From positions 32,240-96,239 of the forward strand of contig BSDZ01000029.1 of the NCBI GenBank assembly GCA_030268105.1: 64,000 nucleotides of DNA. The letters are read 5' to 3'. The notes beneath the pieces were generated by a model. It worked only from the letters and a program-made list of their open reading frames with translations, ran no database searches and was not told the DNA's origin. This DNA is from Volvox africanus (Eukaryota > Chlorophyta > Chlorophyceae > Chlamydomonadales > Volvocaceae). Positions within the stretch are counted from its first letter, which is position 1; each line of letters opens with the position of its first letter. The position numbers were made by a program, and so were the translations under genes. Positions 21,387 to 34,672 of this stretch are shown here, one piece after another.

Positions 21387-24300
21387 CTTGTTTGCCAGCA
21401 AATTTGCCGGTACGACCTCAGTCGACTGAGGCCATGAACGGCTCGCCGCACGATCGCCAGTTGTTTCTGGGGTCCAGAAAGGCCCCGCAGGTTGAGGGCA
21501 TGTGACGTGTGCCGCAGGCACAAACCTCTGTGTCCTCGTGACCTTCGTTGGGTTGGAGTTATGCTGCATTTTGGAGTTCTGGATGCTATAATTACTGTTC
21601 CTATCCTAAAGAAGACTCAAGTGTTGCGTTTGGTGCGTCCAGGCTAGAGCTGTCAAAGTTCCAAGCCTCAACGGCGGATGTAGGAAAGCTCGTTTGTGAT
21701 TTGTGTGTAAACACCGTTATGCATTGATCCAGGAAATTGAGAAACACAACGTGTGTGCAATTTGCTGCTAAAAGTGCTGATAATGCACTTCGGTCGAACT
21801 CCTCAAGTATCGTACGCCTGCGTCTCTTTGAAGTACCCAAATTGAGACAATGATGAAGCAACCTCAATGGCATTCTTAAGGCAGGATTGTGCTCAAAATG
21901 CCTCAGCATGCAGGTTTGCGAACATCTGAATTTGTCGGTGTGGAACTGCACCGCTTAAACGAATAAATGGCAGCTCGCAGGAGGTCAGGAGCAACGGGAA
22001 TGGCGTAACCCAACTACGCTGAGTTGCAATCTGTCAACTAAATTCTCAACTTTGCATGCGGAATGGGAGGCTGGAAAGAGAATCCCAAAATTTCACACGG
22101 CGTCGATGACCTTTGCATTATCCCAGAGACCGGTCGTGCGCCATCAGAGAAACAATTTCACGGACTTTAAGCTTGAACTTAATTTGGGGTGTGAAGGTAT
22201 CAAAACTGTCAATGTTGGCTGGTCCGTGTTGGTCATCCTTTTCTCACAGCTGGTCACCCAATGCTGATCCATACGCGTTCCAAATGAACATGACGCGTGC
22301 CGCCCAGGATAATGTGTTTCGTCGCGGTGTATACGCTTGGAACCTATGATGACCCTATCGGCGAGCCATATTACTCGTGGATTGTGTGCTCACTTAGCGC
22401 GTTCATACGAATTCATGCTTTCTTCTGCCTTCCATCATTCATGGATCTCGCCTATGCCCGACTGGGTCAGGTATTCACGTTTCGCTGCCGTCTCATAACG
22501 GCACTGCACTGCACTTTGGAATTCATAAAATGTTGATCGTTATCTTTGTTTGCGCCGAGGGCTTGCCCGGGACGGGGGGGACTCATGACAGGGTTTGTGC
22601 GCTTCATACAGTCGATGTCCTGTCTGGCTTCTTTGTACGTTCATACACACACACGCGCGCGCGCACTTCGAACCCCACCCCTACTTATCCTGGCCTGGGC
22701 GCCAGTGTTCCAAAGCCCCGGCCTACCCCATCCCACCCCAAACTCCAATGCGTCGGTGATGATGCCCGCGGGTGCAGTTGGCAGCCGAGGCTCGCAGAAG
22801 GCCGTGCTGGCAGAGGTGTCCTGTACGTCAAGGAGACCGATCCACATATAGGTGTACGGCAGCAGTTTGAAGCGGTTGGGTTCACTGAGGCTTGACGCTG
22901 AACATAGCAGATGCGTTGGCTGCCGGGTGCCGGCAGCCAGGGTTGGCCTTTCAAGGGGGGACGGATATAGATGGCGTGGACACCCCGAACGTGCGCCCTC
23001 CACGTCTCGGTGCTAATTTCCATACGATCATCTTTTTCCCATCTTGGACGGACCCTGATGGTGGGACCCGCTATTTCCAAAAAATAACACCTGATGTAAT
23101 GACATCTGAAACTAGTATTATTGCCGGTTGGTAACCTCGACCATGTGATTGGGCGTTGAGGAAAGTGCAGAGAATGTACAGTGTGATATAACATTCCGTA
23201 CGGACTGCTGGACACCCTGAGTGTGTCAAAAGATGTTACATGAGCCACACTGTACCTACTTTCTTACGTTCTCTGGATGCGGGCATTTGTTCGTTGGAGG
23301 AGTTATAAATACCGATACCTGTAACGGCATGTCTCAAACACGGCTCATTTGGAAGATGCGGCGCATTCAGGCATGCGAAAGATAAGATCAGCTCTGAGGC
23401 GTACGAGAACAATCAAACCATGCAATTCTAGTCTGCTTTATGACGTTCATGCAGCGATTGCATTGATGCACCGATGAACCGCCCCTAGATTGCCCCCTGC
23501 CTGCTGTCGTGAACATGTCATCTACCTCCCCCTCCGCGCTCACCTCCGTCCTCAAAGCCACGCCACCTCTACCTCCAGCTTCGAGTGCTGTCCTGCACAT
23601 TGTTGAGCCCCGCTAATGCCACCTGACCAATCCTTCCAATCCCTCCAATCCTTCCAGCCGTCATCCGCACGTGCACTGTCCATCATCCATCTCTGCAGCC
23701 GCAAACCTCTGCACGCCTTTTCTCCCCACCACCACCGTCACCGGGGCTTCCTCTCCGCTGCCTGTGTCACCGCCATCATTGCCAACCAGTCTGGGGTCCC
23801 ACAATTTCCTATCACTATATATCCACCGCATCCCCTTCTCTTAAGACCGCCACCTCCGTCACCACACCACCGCACACACGCCATAAAGTGCCGCTAAAAG
23901 GAAGACAAGAAAAGATGAATGCTGGCGGTGTCAAGATACTTGAGCAATATTGAACATGAAGACGGTCCAGGCAAAGGCAGGGCAGATATGCATCCTAGGT
24001 ACAAGGGTGACGCACTGTCCCGTTGCTGTCATACGAAAACGACATCCATCACCTCCCTGCTAACCGGTGCCATGCCCTATGCGGCATGGCCCAGTGAAGT
24101 GGGCACCAAAGACCCAACACAGATATGCCTTCTATACGGCATCCATTTATTGTTCACTGCTCAGGCCACAAGTTGTACCTCTGAACGAAAACACGCCCCA
24201 CCATCCTGTCTAGGAAACAACGAACAAGATCGGGAAGATACAATACGCAGTACGAAGCAAGAACGCAGGATGACGCAAATATCTGGTTGACATGTCTGGC

Positions 24301-24668
24301 CACGATCACGATGTGTTGTGGTCCACAACGATCATGATGTCGGAAACGTACGGCAATGTGGCTGAGATGCTGCTCAGCTATAGCTCTGGCTAGTTAGGTA
24401 CGGCACTAGTTTAAATTATCCTACATTGGCGGATGAGGCTGTCTTAGTCGTACGAGTCTCATTCTCACCCGGGGCTCTAATAATGTCGAGGGTCTCAATC
24501 GTTACCCAATCGACCATCATCAAATGGCCACCAGATAAATGAAACAAAACACACGCTGGGCCAACCATCCATATTGCAGAAGGCCGATGTATTTTAGCAG
24601 TTGCTGCGGACGTGGCTTATTGGGCGACATATTGGTGTCGATGCATGACAGGGGGAATATATCTGCAG
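21387..24668. other. Spacer 4
   Basis: Like spacer 3, including A at 23703, which opens the plus-strand 93-codon frame at 23616-23897. Alternating run 22642, exon-relic candidate 22740-22883, hairpin 22918, TATA box 23304. No gene supported. Confidence 0.6.
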
Positions 24669-27600
24669 TCAGCGGTAACTTGGCTGCCCCGCGGCAGCCT
24701 CTAGAAGCTTCACAAAAACAGACTTAGACGGGGCTGCGATAGACGCCTGGCCACATATCCGCGACCCAAACACCTCCACAAACGTGTCCCGAATCCCCCA
24801 ACTGCAGGGAGCAGAAATCGCCGTCGACTTGCTGCCCCTGGACTTATAGCTATAGTGCAGCCGCTCCTCTAGCTTCGTGGGAGTGGTGGGCTGTATTGCT
24901 GCCGGGGCAATCGCAGGCGGCTCCAAGGCTGCTGAAACACTCTCGGCCTGCACGGGCTCCTCAAACCTTATCATCCGCTCCGCCATGTGCACGTCATCCT
25001 CGTCATTGAGGAAGATGTAGTCGTCGGCAGCGTCCAGCGCCTGGCCGTGTGCCTGCATGTGCGTGTTTGTGAGGGAAAGGGAGGGGAGCTCGTAAATAAT
25101 AACAACGGATTCGGATACACATGCTTCCCCCCCATGGCTCACCAAAATCCCCAGTATGCAAACAGACAGCCACGCAGGCACCATGCAGCATTGCGCCTCT
25201 GCCCTCTGCCCCACTGGGCCGCACCATCCTCACCTCTTTCAACAACCGCTTCAGCCTTCGTGACTGGAAGCGGTACAGTTTCATCGACTTCTGGACGTTA
25301 GCAAACCTTTCCTGAAGGGAGTTACACTTCGTAATCTGCTCGTTGCTGCAGCGCACCTGCAAGGGCGTGTAGTCATGGGAGAAGGGTCAATATGCGCGGG
25401 GTAGAGTGAAGAAAACGAGAGAGCAAATGATGGCAAAGGCCGGGCGGAAGCGGCCACAAGATATCTGTCAGTCAGAGAACATGACATATGACACAACTAA
25501 AGCACACAGGAACACCCTATCTCCAGAGTGCACGGTTCTTTGGCAACCTGAGCCTTGCCTCTACACATGCGATTTAAATAATCTAAAGTCAAACGATGAA
25601 CGGCAGAGGTGATACATAGGTGGCGTTTGCAATCTGACCCCTGCCGTACCTGCTCTTCCATCTTCACCACCATAGCTCGAAGCTGAACTATGGTCGCCTC
25701 AGCGGCCTCACGTCGCTTCTCCCCCTCCATCACGGCCGCCCGCAGCTCAGCTGCACCAGCCTCAGCGGTCTCACGCCTCTTCTCCTCCTCTCCTACCGCC
25801 GCCCGCAGCTCAGCTGCGGCAGCCTCAGCGGTCTCACGCCTCTTCTCCTCCTCTCCTACCGCCGCCCGCAGCTCAGCTGCGGCAGCCTCAGCGGCCTCAC
25901 GCCTCTTCTCCTCCTCTCCTACCGCCGCCCGCAGCTCAGCTGCGGCAGCCTCAGCGGCCTCACGCCTCTTCTCCTCCTCTCCTACCGCCGCCCGCAGCTC
26001 AGCTGCGGCAGCCTCAGCGGCCTCACGCCTCTTCTCCTCCTCTCCTACCGCCGCCCGCAGCTCAGCTGCGGCAGCCTCAGCGGCCTCACGCCTCTTCTCC
26101 TCCTCTCCTACTGCCGCCCGCAGCTCAGCCGCGGCAGCCTCAGCGGCCTCACGCCTCTTCTCCTCCTCTCCTACCGCCGCCCGCAGCTCAGCTGCGGCAG
26201 CCTCAGCGGCCTCACGCCTCTTCTCCTCCTCTCCTACTGCCGCCCGCAGCTCAGCCGCGGCAGCCTCAGCGGCCTCACGCCTCTTCTCCTCCTCTCCTAC
26301 TGCCGCCCGCAGCTCAGCCGCGGCAGCCTCAGCGGCCTCACGCCTCTTCTCCTCCTCTCCTACTGCCGCCCGCAGCTCAGCTGCGGCAGCCTCAGCGGCC
26401 TCACGTCGCTTCTCCTCCTCTCCTACTGCCGCCCGCAGCTCAGCCGCGGCAGCCTCAGCGGTCTCACGCCTCTTCTCCTCCTCTCCTACTGCCGCCCGCA
26501 GCTCAGCCGCGGCAGCTTCAGCGGCCTCACGTCGCTTCTCCTCCTCTCCTACTGCCGCCCGCAGCTCAGCCGCGGCAGCCTCAGCGGCCTCACGCCTCTT
26601 CTCCTCCTCTCCTACTGCCGCCCGCAGCTCAGCTGCGGCAGCCTCAGCGGCCTCACGTCGCTTCTCCTCCTCTCCTACTGCCGCCCGCAGCTCAGCCGCG
26701 GCAGCCTCAGCGGTCTCACGCCTCTTCTCCTCCTCTCCTACTGCCGCCCGCAGCTCAGCCGCGGCAGCTTCAGCGGCCTCACGCCTCTTCTCCTCCTCTC
26801 CTACTGCCGCCCGCAGCTCAGCCGCGGCAGCCTCAGCGGCCTCATGTCGCTTCTCCAATTTCACCACAGTCGCCCGCAGCTCAGCTGCAGCAGCCTCACG
26901 CTGCTGTACTTCTCCATGCTCGTCCGCTGACTCTTGAGCACAGTCCACCAGCTGCAATCGTCGGATGGGATAACATGCAAAGCATGATGTACAGAAAGGA
27001 TGCATACACGATCGATCTTCAACATGCAGACAAAGTCAGGCTCATCAAGTCAGTGTGCAGGTGTCATTGTCGCCCACGGCTAACATAGGGGTTTGGGCTG
27101 CCGCGAGCCTTTATAACCTTATAAACCACGAATATCGTTCGCCATATATACATCGCGACTGTGGGTTGTAGCCTAAGTCAGTTGTAGCCAAAAGAAGCTG
27201 CTGCATATCTACCAACGACAACCAGAACTCACCACTACCGCCGTCGCTGTGGAGCACTCCTTGCGGTTGGCCAGTGCCGAAGAGGGCTGCAGCAACTGCG
27301 CGGACGCTGGTAGGTGCACCTGCTCCTTGTCTTGAGCCTGGAGCTTCAGAAAATTCCATGATCGAAACCATCCTTCCTTTGAGAATGCTTGAGCAGTAAC
27401 CTGTGCGAGAGAACGCAGGTGCAGGGAACAGAAACAAAGTGTGAGTCTCAGTCGTTCCAAGGTCAGCCCTAAAACAGAGCACACCATGTATACGCACATA
27501 TACCATCACACACCTTGCGCACTGTCATAAGCTTCTCCTTGGTGTCATCCACCACTTGCCGGAAGCCGTCACGCAACGGCGTGGCACCGAGATCAAGTCC

Positions 27601-27714
27601 GAAGTTTCCTCCGCCGCTGCTGACACTCATGTGATTGTTTGTCGTAACCTTATCCCTACTGCAGTTATCCTCACGTGCACGGATAACCCACGTCTTCACG
27701 TTCGTGAAGGACAT
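24669..27714 (-). CDS. Copy 5: complete helical-repeat gene (about 725 aa)
   Basis: Exons are 27514-27714, 27233-27400, 25650-26951, 25234-25356 and 24669-25052. This copy has the only amino-acid change I noticed outside the canonical repeats among copies 1-7: base 26861 is T, turning ATVVELEKRHE into ATVVKLEKRHE (Glu to Lys) at the entry to the rod. A second change, T at 27153, lies in intron 2. The repeat array has 17 members, as in copy 2. Confidence 0.65.
25694..26890 (-). repeat. 63-bp coding minisatellite, copy 5 (17 repeats)
   Basis: Pattern VV, L x8, R, V, R, L, R, V, L, the same as copy 2. The degenerate repeat at the high-coordinate end carries the Glu-to-Lys substitution. Confidence 0.97.
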
Positions 27715-30700
27715 CTTGTTTGCCAGCAAATTTGCCGGTACGACCTCAGTCGACTGAGGCCATGAACGGCTCGCCGCACGATCGCCAGTTGTTTCTGGGG
27801 TCCAGAAAGGCCCCGCAGGTTGAGGGCATGTGACGTGTGCCGCAGGCACAAACCTCTGTGTCCTCGTGACCTTCGTTGGGTTGGAGTTATGCTGCATTTT
27901 GGAGTTCTGGATGCTATAATTACTGTTCCTATCCTAAAGAAGACTCAAGTGTTGCGTTTGGTGCGTCCAGGCTAGAGCTGTCAAAGTTCCAAGCCTCAAC
28001 GGCGGATGTAGGAAAGCTCGTTTGTGATTTGTGTGTAAACACCGTTATGCATTGATCCAGGAAATTGAGAAACACAACGTGTGTGCAATTTGCTGCTAAA
28101 AGTGCTGATAATGCACTTCGGTCGAACTCCTCAAGTATCGTACGCCTGCGTCTCTTTGAAGTACCCAAATTGAGACAATGATGAAGCAACCTCAATGGCA
28201 TTCTTAAGGCAGGATTGTGCTCAAAATGCCTCAGCATGCAGGTTTGCGAACATCTGAATTTGTCGGTGTGGAACTGCACCGCTTAAACGAATAAATGGCA
28301 GCTCGCAGGAGGTCAGGAGCAACGGGAATGGCGTAACCCAACTACGCTGAGTTGCAATCTGTCAACTAAATTCTCAACTTTGCATGCGGAATGGGAGGCT
28401 GGAAAGAGAATCCCAAAATTTCACACGGCGTCGATGACCTTTGCATTATCCCAGAGACCGGTCGTGCGCCATCAGAGAAACAATTTCACGGACTTTAAGC
28501 TTGAACTTAATTTGGGGTGTGAAGGTATCAAAACTGTCAATGTTGGCTGGTCCGTGTTGGTCATCCTTTTCTCACAGCTGGTCACCCAATGCTGATCCAT
28601 ACGCGTTCCAAATGAACATGACGCGTGCCGCCCAGGATAATGTGTTTCGTCGCGGTGTATACGCTTGGAACCTATGATGACCCTATCGGCGAGCCATATT
28701 ACTCGTGGATTGTGTGCTCACTTAGCGCGTTCATACGAATTCATGCTTTCTTCTGCCTTCCATCATTCATGGATCTCGCCTATGCCCGACTGGGTCAGGT
28801 ATTCACGTTTCGCTGCCGTCTCATAACGGCACTGCACTGCACTTTGGAATTCATAAAATGTTGATCGTTATCTTTGTTTGCGCCGAGGGCTTGCCCGGGA
28901 CGGGGGGGACTCATGACAGGGTTTGTGCGCTTCATACAGTCGATGTCCTGTCTGGCTTCTTTGTACGTTCATACACACACACGCGCGCGCGCACTTCGAA
29001 CCCCACCCCTACTTATCCTGGCCTGGGCGCCAGTGTTCCAAAGCCCCGGCCTACCCCATCCCACCCCAAACTCCAATGCGTCGGTGATGATGCCCGCGGG
29101 TGCAGTTGGCAGCCGAGGCTCGCAGAAGGCCGTGCTGGCAGAGGTGTCCTGTACGTCAAGGAGACCGATCCACATATAGGTGTACGGCAGCAGTTTGAAG
29201 CGGTTGGGTTCACTGAGGCTTGACGCTGAACATAGCAGATGCGTTGGCTGCCGGGTGCCGGCAGCCAGGGTTGGCCTTTCAAGGGGGGACGGATATAGAT
29301 GGCGTGGACACCCCGAACGTGCGCCCTCCACGTCTCGGTGCTAATTTCCATACGATCATCTTTTTCCCATCTTGGACGGACCCTGATGGTGGGACCCGCT
29401 ATTTCCAAAAAATAACACCTGATGTAATGACATCTGAAACTAGTATTATTGCCGGTTGGTAACCTCGACCATGTGATTGGGCGTTGAGGAAAGTGCAGAG
29501 AATGTACAGTGTGATATAACATTCCGTACGGACTGCTGGACACCCTGAGTGTGTCAAAAGATGTTACATGAGCCACACTGTACCTACTTTCTTACGTTCT
29601 CTGGATGCGGGCATTTGTTCGTTGGAGGAGTTATAAATACCGATACCTGTAACGGCATGTCTCAAACACGGCTCATTTGGAAGATGCGGCGCATTCAGGC
29701 ATGCGAAAGATAAGATCAGCTCTGAGGCGTACGAGAACAATCAAACCATGCAATTCTAGTCTGCTTTATGACGTTCATGCAGCGATTGCATTGATGCACC
29801 GATGAACCGCCCCTAGATTGCCCCCTGCCTGCTGTCGTGAACATGTCATCTACCTCCCCCTCCGCGCTCACCTCCGTCCTCAAAGCCACGCCACCTCTAC
29901 CTCCAGCTTCGAGTGCTGTCCTGCACATTGTTGAGCCCCGCTAATGCCACCTGACCAATCCTTCCAATCCCTCCAATCCTTCCAGCCGTCATCCGCACGT
30001 GCACTGTCCATCATCCATCTCTGCAGCCGCTAACCTCTGCACGCCTTTTCTCCCCACCACCACCGTCACCGGGGCTTCCTCTCCGCTGCCTGTGTCACCG
30101 CCATCATTGCCAACCAGTCTGGGGTCCCACAATTTCCTATCACTATATATCCACCGCATCCCCTTCTCTTAAGACCGCCACCTCCGTCACCACACCACCG
30201 CACACACGCCATAAAGTGCCGCTAAAAGGAAGACAAGAAAAGATGAATGCTGGCGGTGTCAAGATACTTGAGCAATATTGAACATGAAGACGGTCCAGGC
30301 AAAGGCAGGGCAGATATGCATCCTAGGTACAAGGGTGACGCACTGTCCCGTTGCTGTCATACGAAAACGACATCCATCACCTCCCTGCTAACCGGTGCCA
30401 TGCCCTATGCGGCATGGCCCAGTGAAGTGGGCACCAAAGACCCAACACAGATATGCCTTCTATACGGCATCCATTTATTGTTCACTGCTCAGGCCACAAG
30501 TTGTACCTCTGAACGAAAACACGCCCCACCATCCTGTCTAGGAAACAACGAACAAGATCGGGAAGATACAATACGCAGTACGAAGCAAGAACGCAGGATG
30601 ACGCAAATATCTGGTTGACATGTCTGGCCACGATCACGATGTGTTGTGGTCCACAACGATCATGATGTCGGAAACGTACGGCAATGTGGCTGAGATGCTG

Positions 30701-30996
30701 CTCAGCTATAGCTCTGGCTAGTTAGGTACGGCACTAGTTTAAATTATCCTACATTGGCGGATGAGGCTGTCTTAGTCGTACGAGTCTCATTCTCACCCGG
30801 GGCTCTAATAATGTCGAGGGTCTCAATCGTTACCCAATCGACCATCATCAAATGGCCACCAGATAAATGAAACAAAACACACGCTGGGCCAACCATCCAT
30901 ATTGCAGAAGGCCGATGTATTTTAGCAGTTGCTGCGGACGTGGCTTATTGGGCGACATATTGGTGTCGATGCATGACAGGGGGAATATATCTGCAG
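27715..30996. other. Spacer 5
   Basis: As spacer 2, with the TAA-containing form of the C-rich tract. Alternating run 28970, exon-relic candidate 29068-29211, hairpin 29246, TATA box 29632. No gene supported. Confidence 0.6.
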
Positions 30997-33900
30997 TCAG
31001 CGGTAACTTGGCTGCCCCGCGGCAGCCTCTAGAAGCTTCACAAAAACAGACTTAGACGGGGCTGCGATAGACGCCTGGCCACATATCCGCGACCCAAACA
31101 CCTCCACAAACGTGTCCCGAATCCCCCAACTGCAGGGAGCAGAAATCGCCGTCGACTTGCTGCCCCTGGACTTATAGCTATAGTGCAGCCGCTCCTCTAG
31201 CTTCGTGGGAGTGGTGGGCTGTATTGCTGCCGGGGCAATCGCAGGCGGCTCCAAGGCTGCTGAAACACTCTCGGCCTGCACGGGCTCCTCAAACCTTATC
31301 ATCCGCTCCGCCATGTGCACGTCATCCTCGTCATTGAGGAAGATGTAGTCGTCGGCAGCGTCCAGCGCCTGGCCGTGTGCCTGCATGTGCGTGTTTGTGA
31401 GGGAAAGGGAGGGGAGCTCGTAAATAATAACAACGGATTCGGATACACATGCTTCCCCCCCATGGCTCACCAAAATCCCCAGTATGCAAACAGACAGCCA
31501 CGCAGGCACCATGCAGCATTGCGCCTCTGCCCTCTGCCCCACTGGGCCGCACCATCCTCACCTCTTTCAACAACCGCTTCAGCCTTCGTGACTGGAAGCG
31601 GTACAGTTTCATCGACTTCTGGACGTTAGCAAACCTTTCCTGAAGGGAGTTACACTTCGTAATCTGCTCGTTGCTGCAGCGCACCTGCAAGGGCGTGTAG
31701 TCATGGGAGAAGGGTCAATATGCGCGGGGTAGAGTGAAGAAAACGAGAGAGCAAATGATGGCAAAGGCCGGGCGGAAGCGGCCACAAGATATCTGTCAGT
31801 CAGAGAACATGACATATGACACAACTAAAGCACACAGGAACACCCTATCTCCAGAGTGCACGGTTCTTTGGCAACCTGAGCCTTGCCTCTACACATGCGA
31901 TTTAAATAATCTAAAGTCAAACGATGAACGGCAGAGGTGATACATAGGTGGCGTTTGCAATCTGACCCCTGCCGTACCTGCTCTTCCATCTTCACCACCA
32001 TAGCTCGAAGCTGAACTATGGTCGCCTCAGCGGCCTCACGTCGCTTCTCCCCCTCCATCACGGCCGCCCGCAGCTCAGCTGCACCAGCCTCAGCGGTCTC
32101 ACGCCTCTTCTCCTCCTCTCCTACCGCCGCCCGCAGCTCAGCTGCGGCAGCCTCAGCGGTCTCACGCCTCTTCTCCTCCTCTCCTACCGCCGCCCGCAGC
32201 TCAGCTGCGGCAGCCTCAGCGGCCTCACGCCTCTTCTCCTCCTCTCCTACCGCCGCCCGCAGCTCAGCTGCGGCAGCCTCAGCGGCCTCACGCCTCTTCT
32301 CCTCCTCTCCTACCGCCGCCCGCAGCTCAGCTGCGGCAGCCTCAGCGGCCTCACGCCTCTTCTCCTCCTCTCCTACCGCCGCCCGCAGCTCAGCTGCGGC
32401 AGCCTCAGCGGCCTCACGCCTCTTCTCCTCCTCTCCTACTGCCGCCCGCAGCTCAGCCGCGGCAGCCTCAGCGGCCTCACGCCTCTTCTCCTCCTCTCCT
32501 ACCGCCGCCCGCAGCTCAGCTGCGGCAGCCTCAGCGGCCTCACGCCTCTTCTCCTCCTCTCCTACTGCCGCCCGCAGCTCAGCCGCGGCAGCCTCAGCGG
32601 CCTCACGCCTCTTCTCCTCCTCTCCTACTGCCGCCCGCAGCTCAGCCGCGGCAGCCTCAGCGGCCTCACGCCTCTTCTCCTCCTCTCCTACTGCCGCCCG
32701 CAGCTCAGCTGCGGCAGCCTCAGCGGCCTCACGTCGCTTCTCCTCCTCTCCTACTGCCGCCCGCAGCTCAGCCGCGGCAGCCTCAGCGGTCTCACGCCTC
32801 TTCTCCTCCTCTCCTACTGCCGCCCGCAGCTCAGCCGCGGCAGCTTCAGCGGCCTCACGTCGCTTCTCCTCCTCTCCTACTGCCGCCCGCAGCTCAGCCG
32901 CGGCAGCCTCAGCGGCCTCACGCCTCTTCTCCTCCTCTCCTACTGCCGCCCGCAGCTCAGCTGCGGCAGCCTCAGCGGCCTCACGTCGCTTCTCCTCCTC
33001 TCCTACTGCCGCCCGCAGCTCAGCCGCGGCAGCCTCAGCGGTCTCACGCCTCTTCTCCTCCTCTCCTACTGCCGCCCGCAGCTCAGCCGCGGCAGCCTCA
33101 GCGGCCTCACGCCTCTTCTCCTCCTCTCCTACCGCCGCCCGCAGCTCAGCTGCGGCAGCCTCAGCGGCCTCACGCCTCTTCTCCTCCTCTCCTACTGCCG
33201 CCCGCAGCTCAGCCGCGGCAGCCTCAGCGGCCTCACGCCTCTTCTCCTCCTCTCCTACTGCCGCCCGCAGCTCAGCCGCGGCAGCCTCAGCGGCCTCACG
33301 CCTCTTCTCCTCCTCTCCTACTGCCGCCCGCAGCTCAGCTGCGGCAGCCTCAGCGGCCTCACGTCGCTTCTCCTCCTCTCCTACTGCCGCCCGCAGCTCA
33401 GCCGCGGCAGCCTCAGCGGTCTCACGCCTCTTCTCCTCCTCTCCTACTGCCGCCCGCAGCTCAGCCGCGGCAGCTTCAGCGGCCTCACGTCGCTTCTCCT
33501 CCTCTCCTACTGCCGCCCGCAGCTCAGCCGCGGCAGCCTCAGCGGCCTCACGCCTCTTCTCCTCCTCTCCTACTGCCGCCCGCAGCTCAGCTGCGGCAGC
33601 CTCAGCGGCCTCACGTCGCTTCTCCTCCTCTCCTACTGCCGCCCGCAGCTCAGCCGCGGCAGCCTCAGCGGTCTCACGCCTCTTCTCCTCCTCTCCTACT
33701 GCCGCCCGCAGCTCAGCCGCGGCAGCTTCAGCGGCCTCACGCCTCTTCTCCTCCTCTCCTACTGCCGCCCGCAGCTCAGCCGCGGCAGCCTCAGCGGCCT
33801 CATGTCGCTTCTCCAATTCCACCACAGTCGCCCGCAGCTCAGCTGCAGCAGCCTCACGCTGCTGTACTTCTCCATGCTCGTCCGCTGACTCTTGAGCACA

Positions 33901-34672
33901 GTCCACCAGCTGCAATCGTCGGATGGGATAACATGCAAAGCATGATGTACAGAAAGGATGCATACACGATCGATCTTCAACATGCAGACAAAGTCAGGCT
34001 CATCAAGTCAGTGTGCAGGTGTCATTGTCGCCCACGGCTAACATAGGGGTTTGGGCTGCCGCGAGCCTTTATAACCTTATAAACCACGAATATCGTTCGC
34101 CATATATACACCGCGACTGTGGGTTGTAGCCTAAGTCAGTTGTAGCCAAAAGAAGCTGCTGCATATCTACCAACGACAACCAGAACTCACCACTACCGCC
34201 GTCGCTGTGGAGCACTCCTTGCGGTTGGCCAGTGCCGAAGAGGGCTGCAGCAACTGCGCGGACGCTGGTAGGTGCACCTGCTCCTTGTCTTGAGCCTGGA
34301 GCTTCAGAAAATTCCATGATCGAAACCATCCTTCCTTTGAGAATGCTTGAGCAGTAACCTGTGCGAGAGAACGCAGGTGCAGGGAACAGAAACAAAGTGT
34401 GAGTCTCAGTCGTTCCAAGGTCAGCCCTAAAACAGAGCACACCATGTATACGCACATATACCATCACACACCTTGCGCACTGTCATAAGCTTCTCCTTGG
34501 TGTCATCCACCACTTGCCGGAAGCCGTCACGCAACGGCGTGGCACCGAGATCAAGTCCGAAGTTTCCTCCGCCGCTGCTGACACTCATGTGATTGTTTGT
34601 CGTAACCTTATCCCTACTGCAGTTATCCTCACGTGCACGGATAACCCACGTCTTCACGTTCGTGAAGGACAT
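30997..34672 (-). CDS. Copy 6: long-rod allele of the helical-repeat gene (about 935 aa)
   Basis: Exons are 34472-34672, 34191-34358, 31978-33909, 31562-31684 and 30997-31380. Exon 3 is 1932 bp (644 residues), 630 bp longer than in copy 2, and stays fully open. All other exons and splice sites are unchanged, so the predicted product differs only in having a rod about 210 residues longer. The upstream alternative Met is at 34853-34855. Confidence 0.65.
32022..33848 (-). repeat. 63-bp coding minisatellite, copy 6 (27 repeats)
   Basis: Pattern VV, L x8, R, V, R, L, R, V, then L x4, R, V, R, L, R, V again, then L. A block of ten repeats (LLLL R V R L R V) is present twice in direct succession, about 32470-33100 and 33100-33730, with matching single-base variants. 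This is what a single unequal exchange out of register by ten repeats would leave. Confidence 0.96.
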
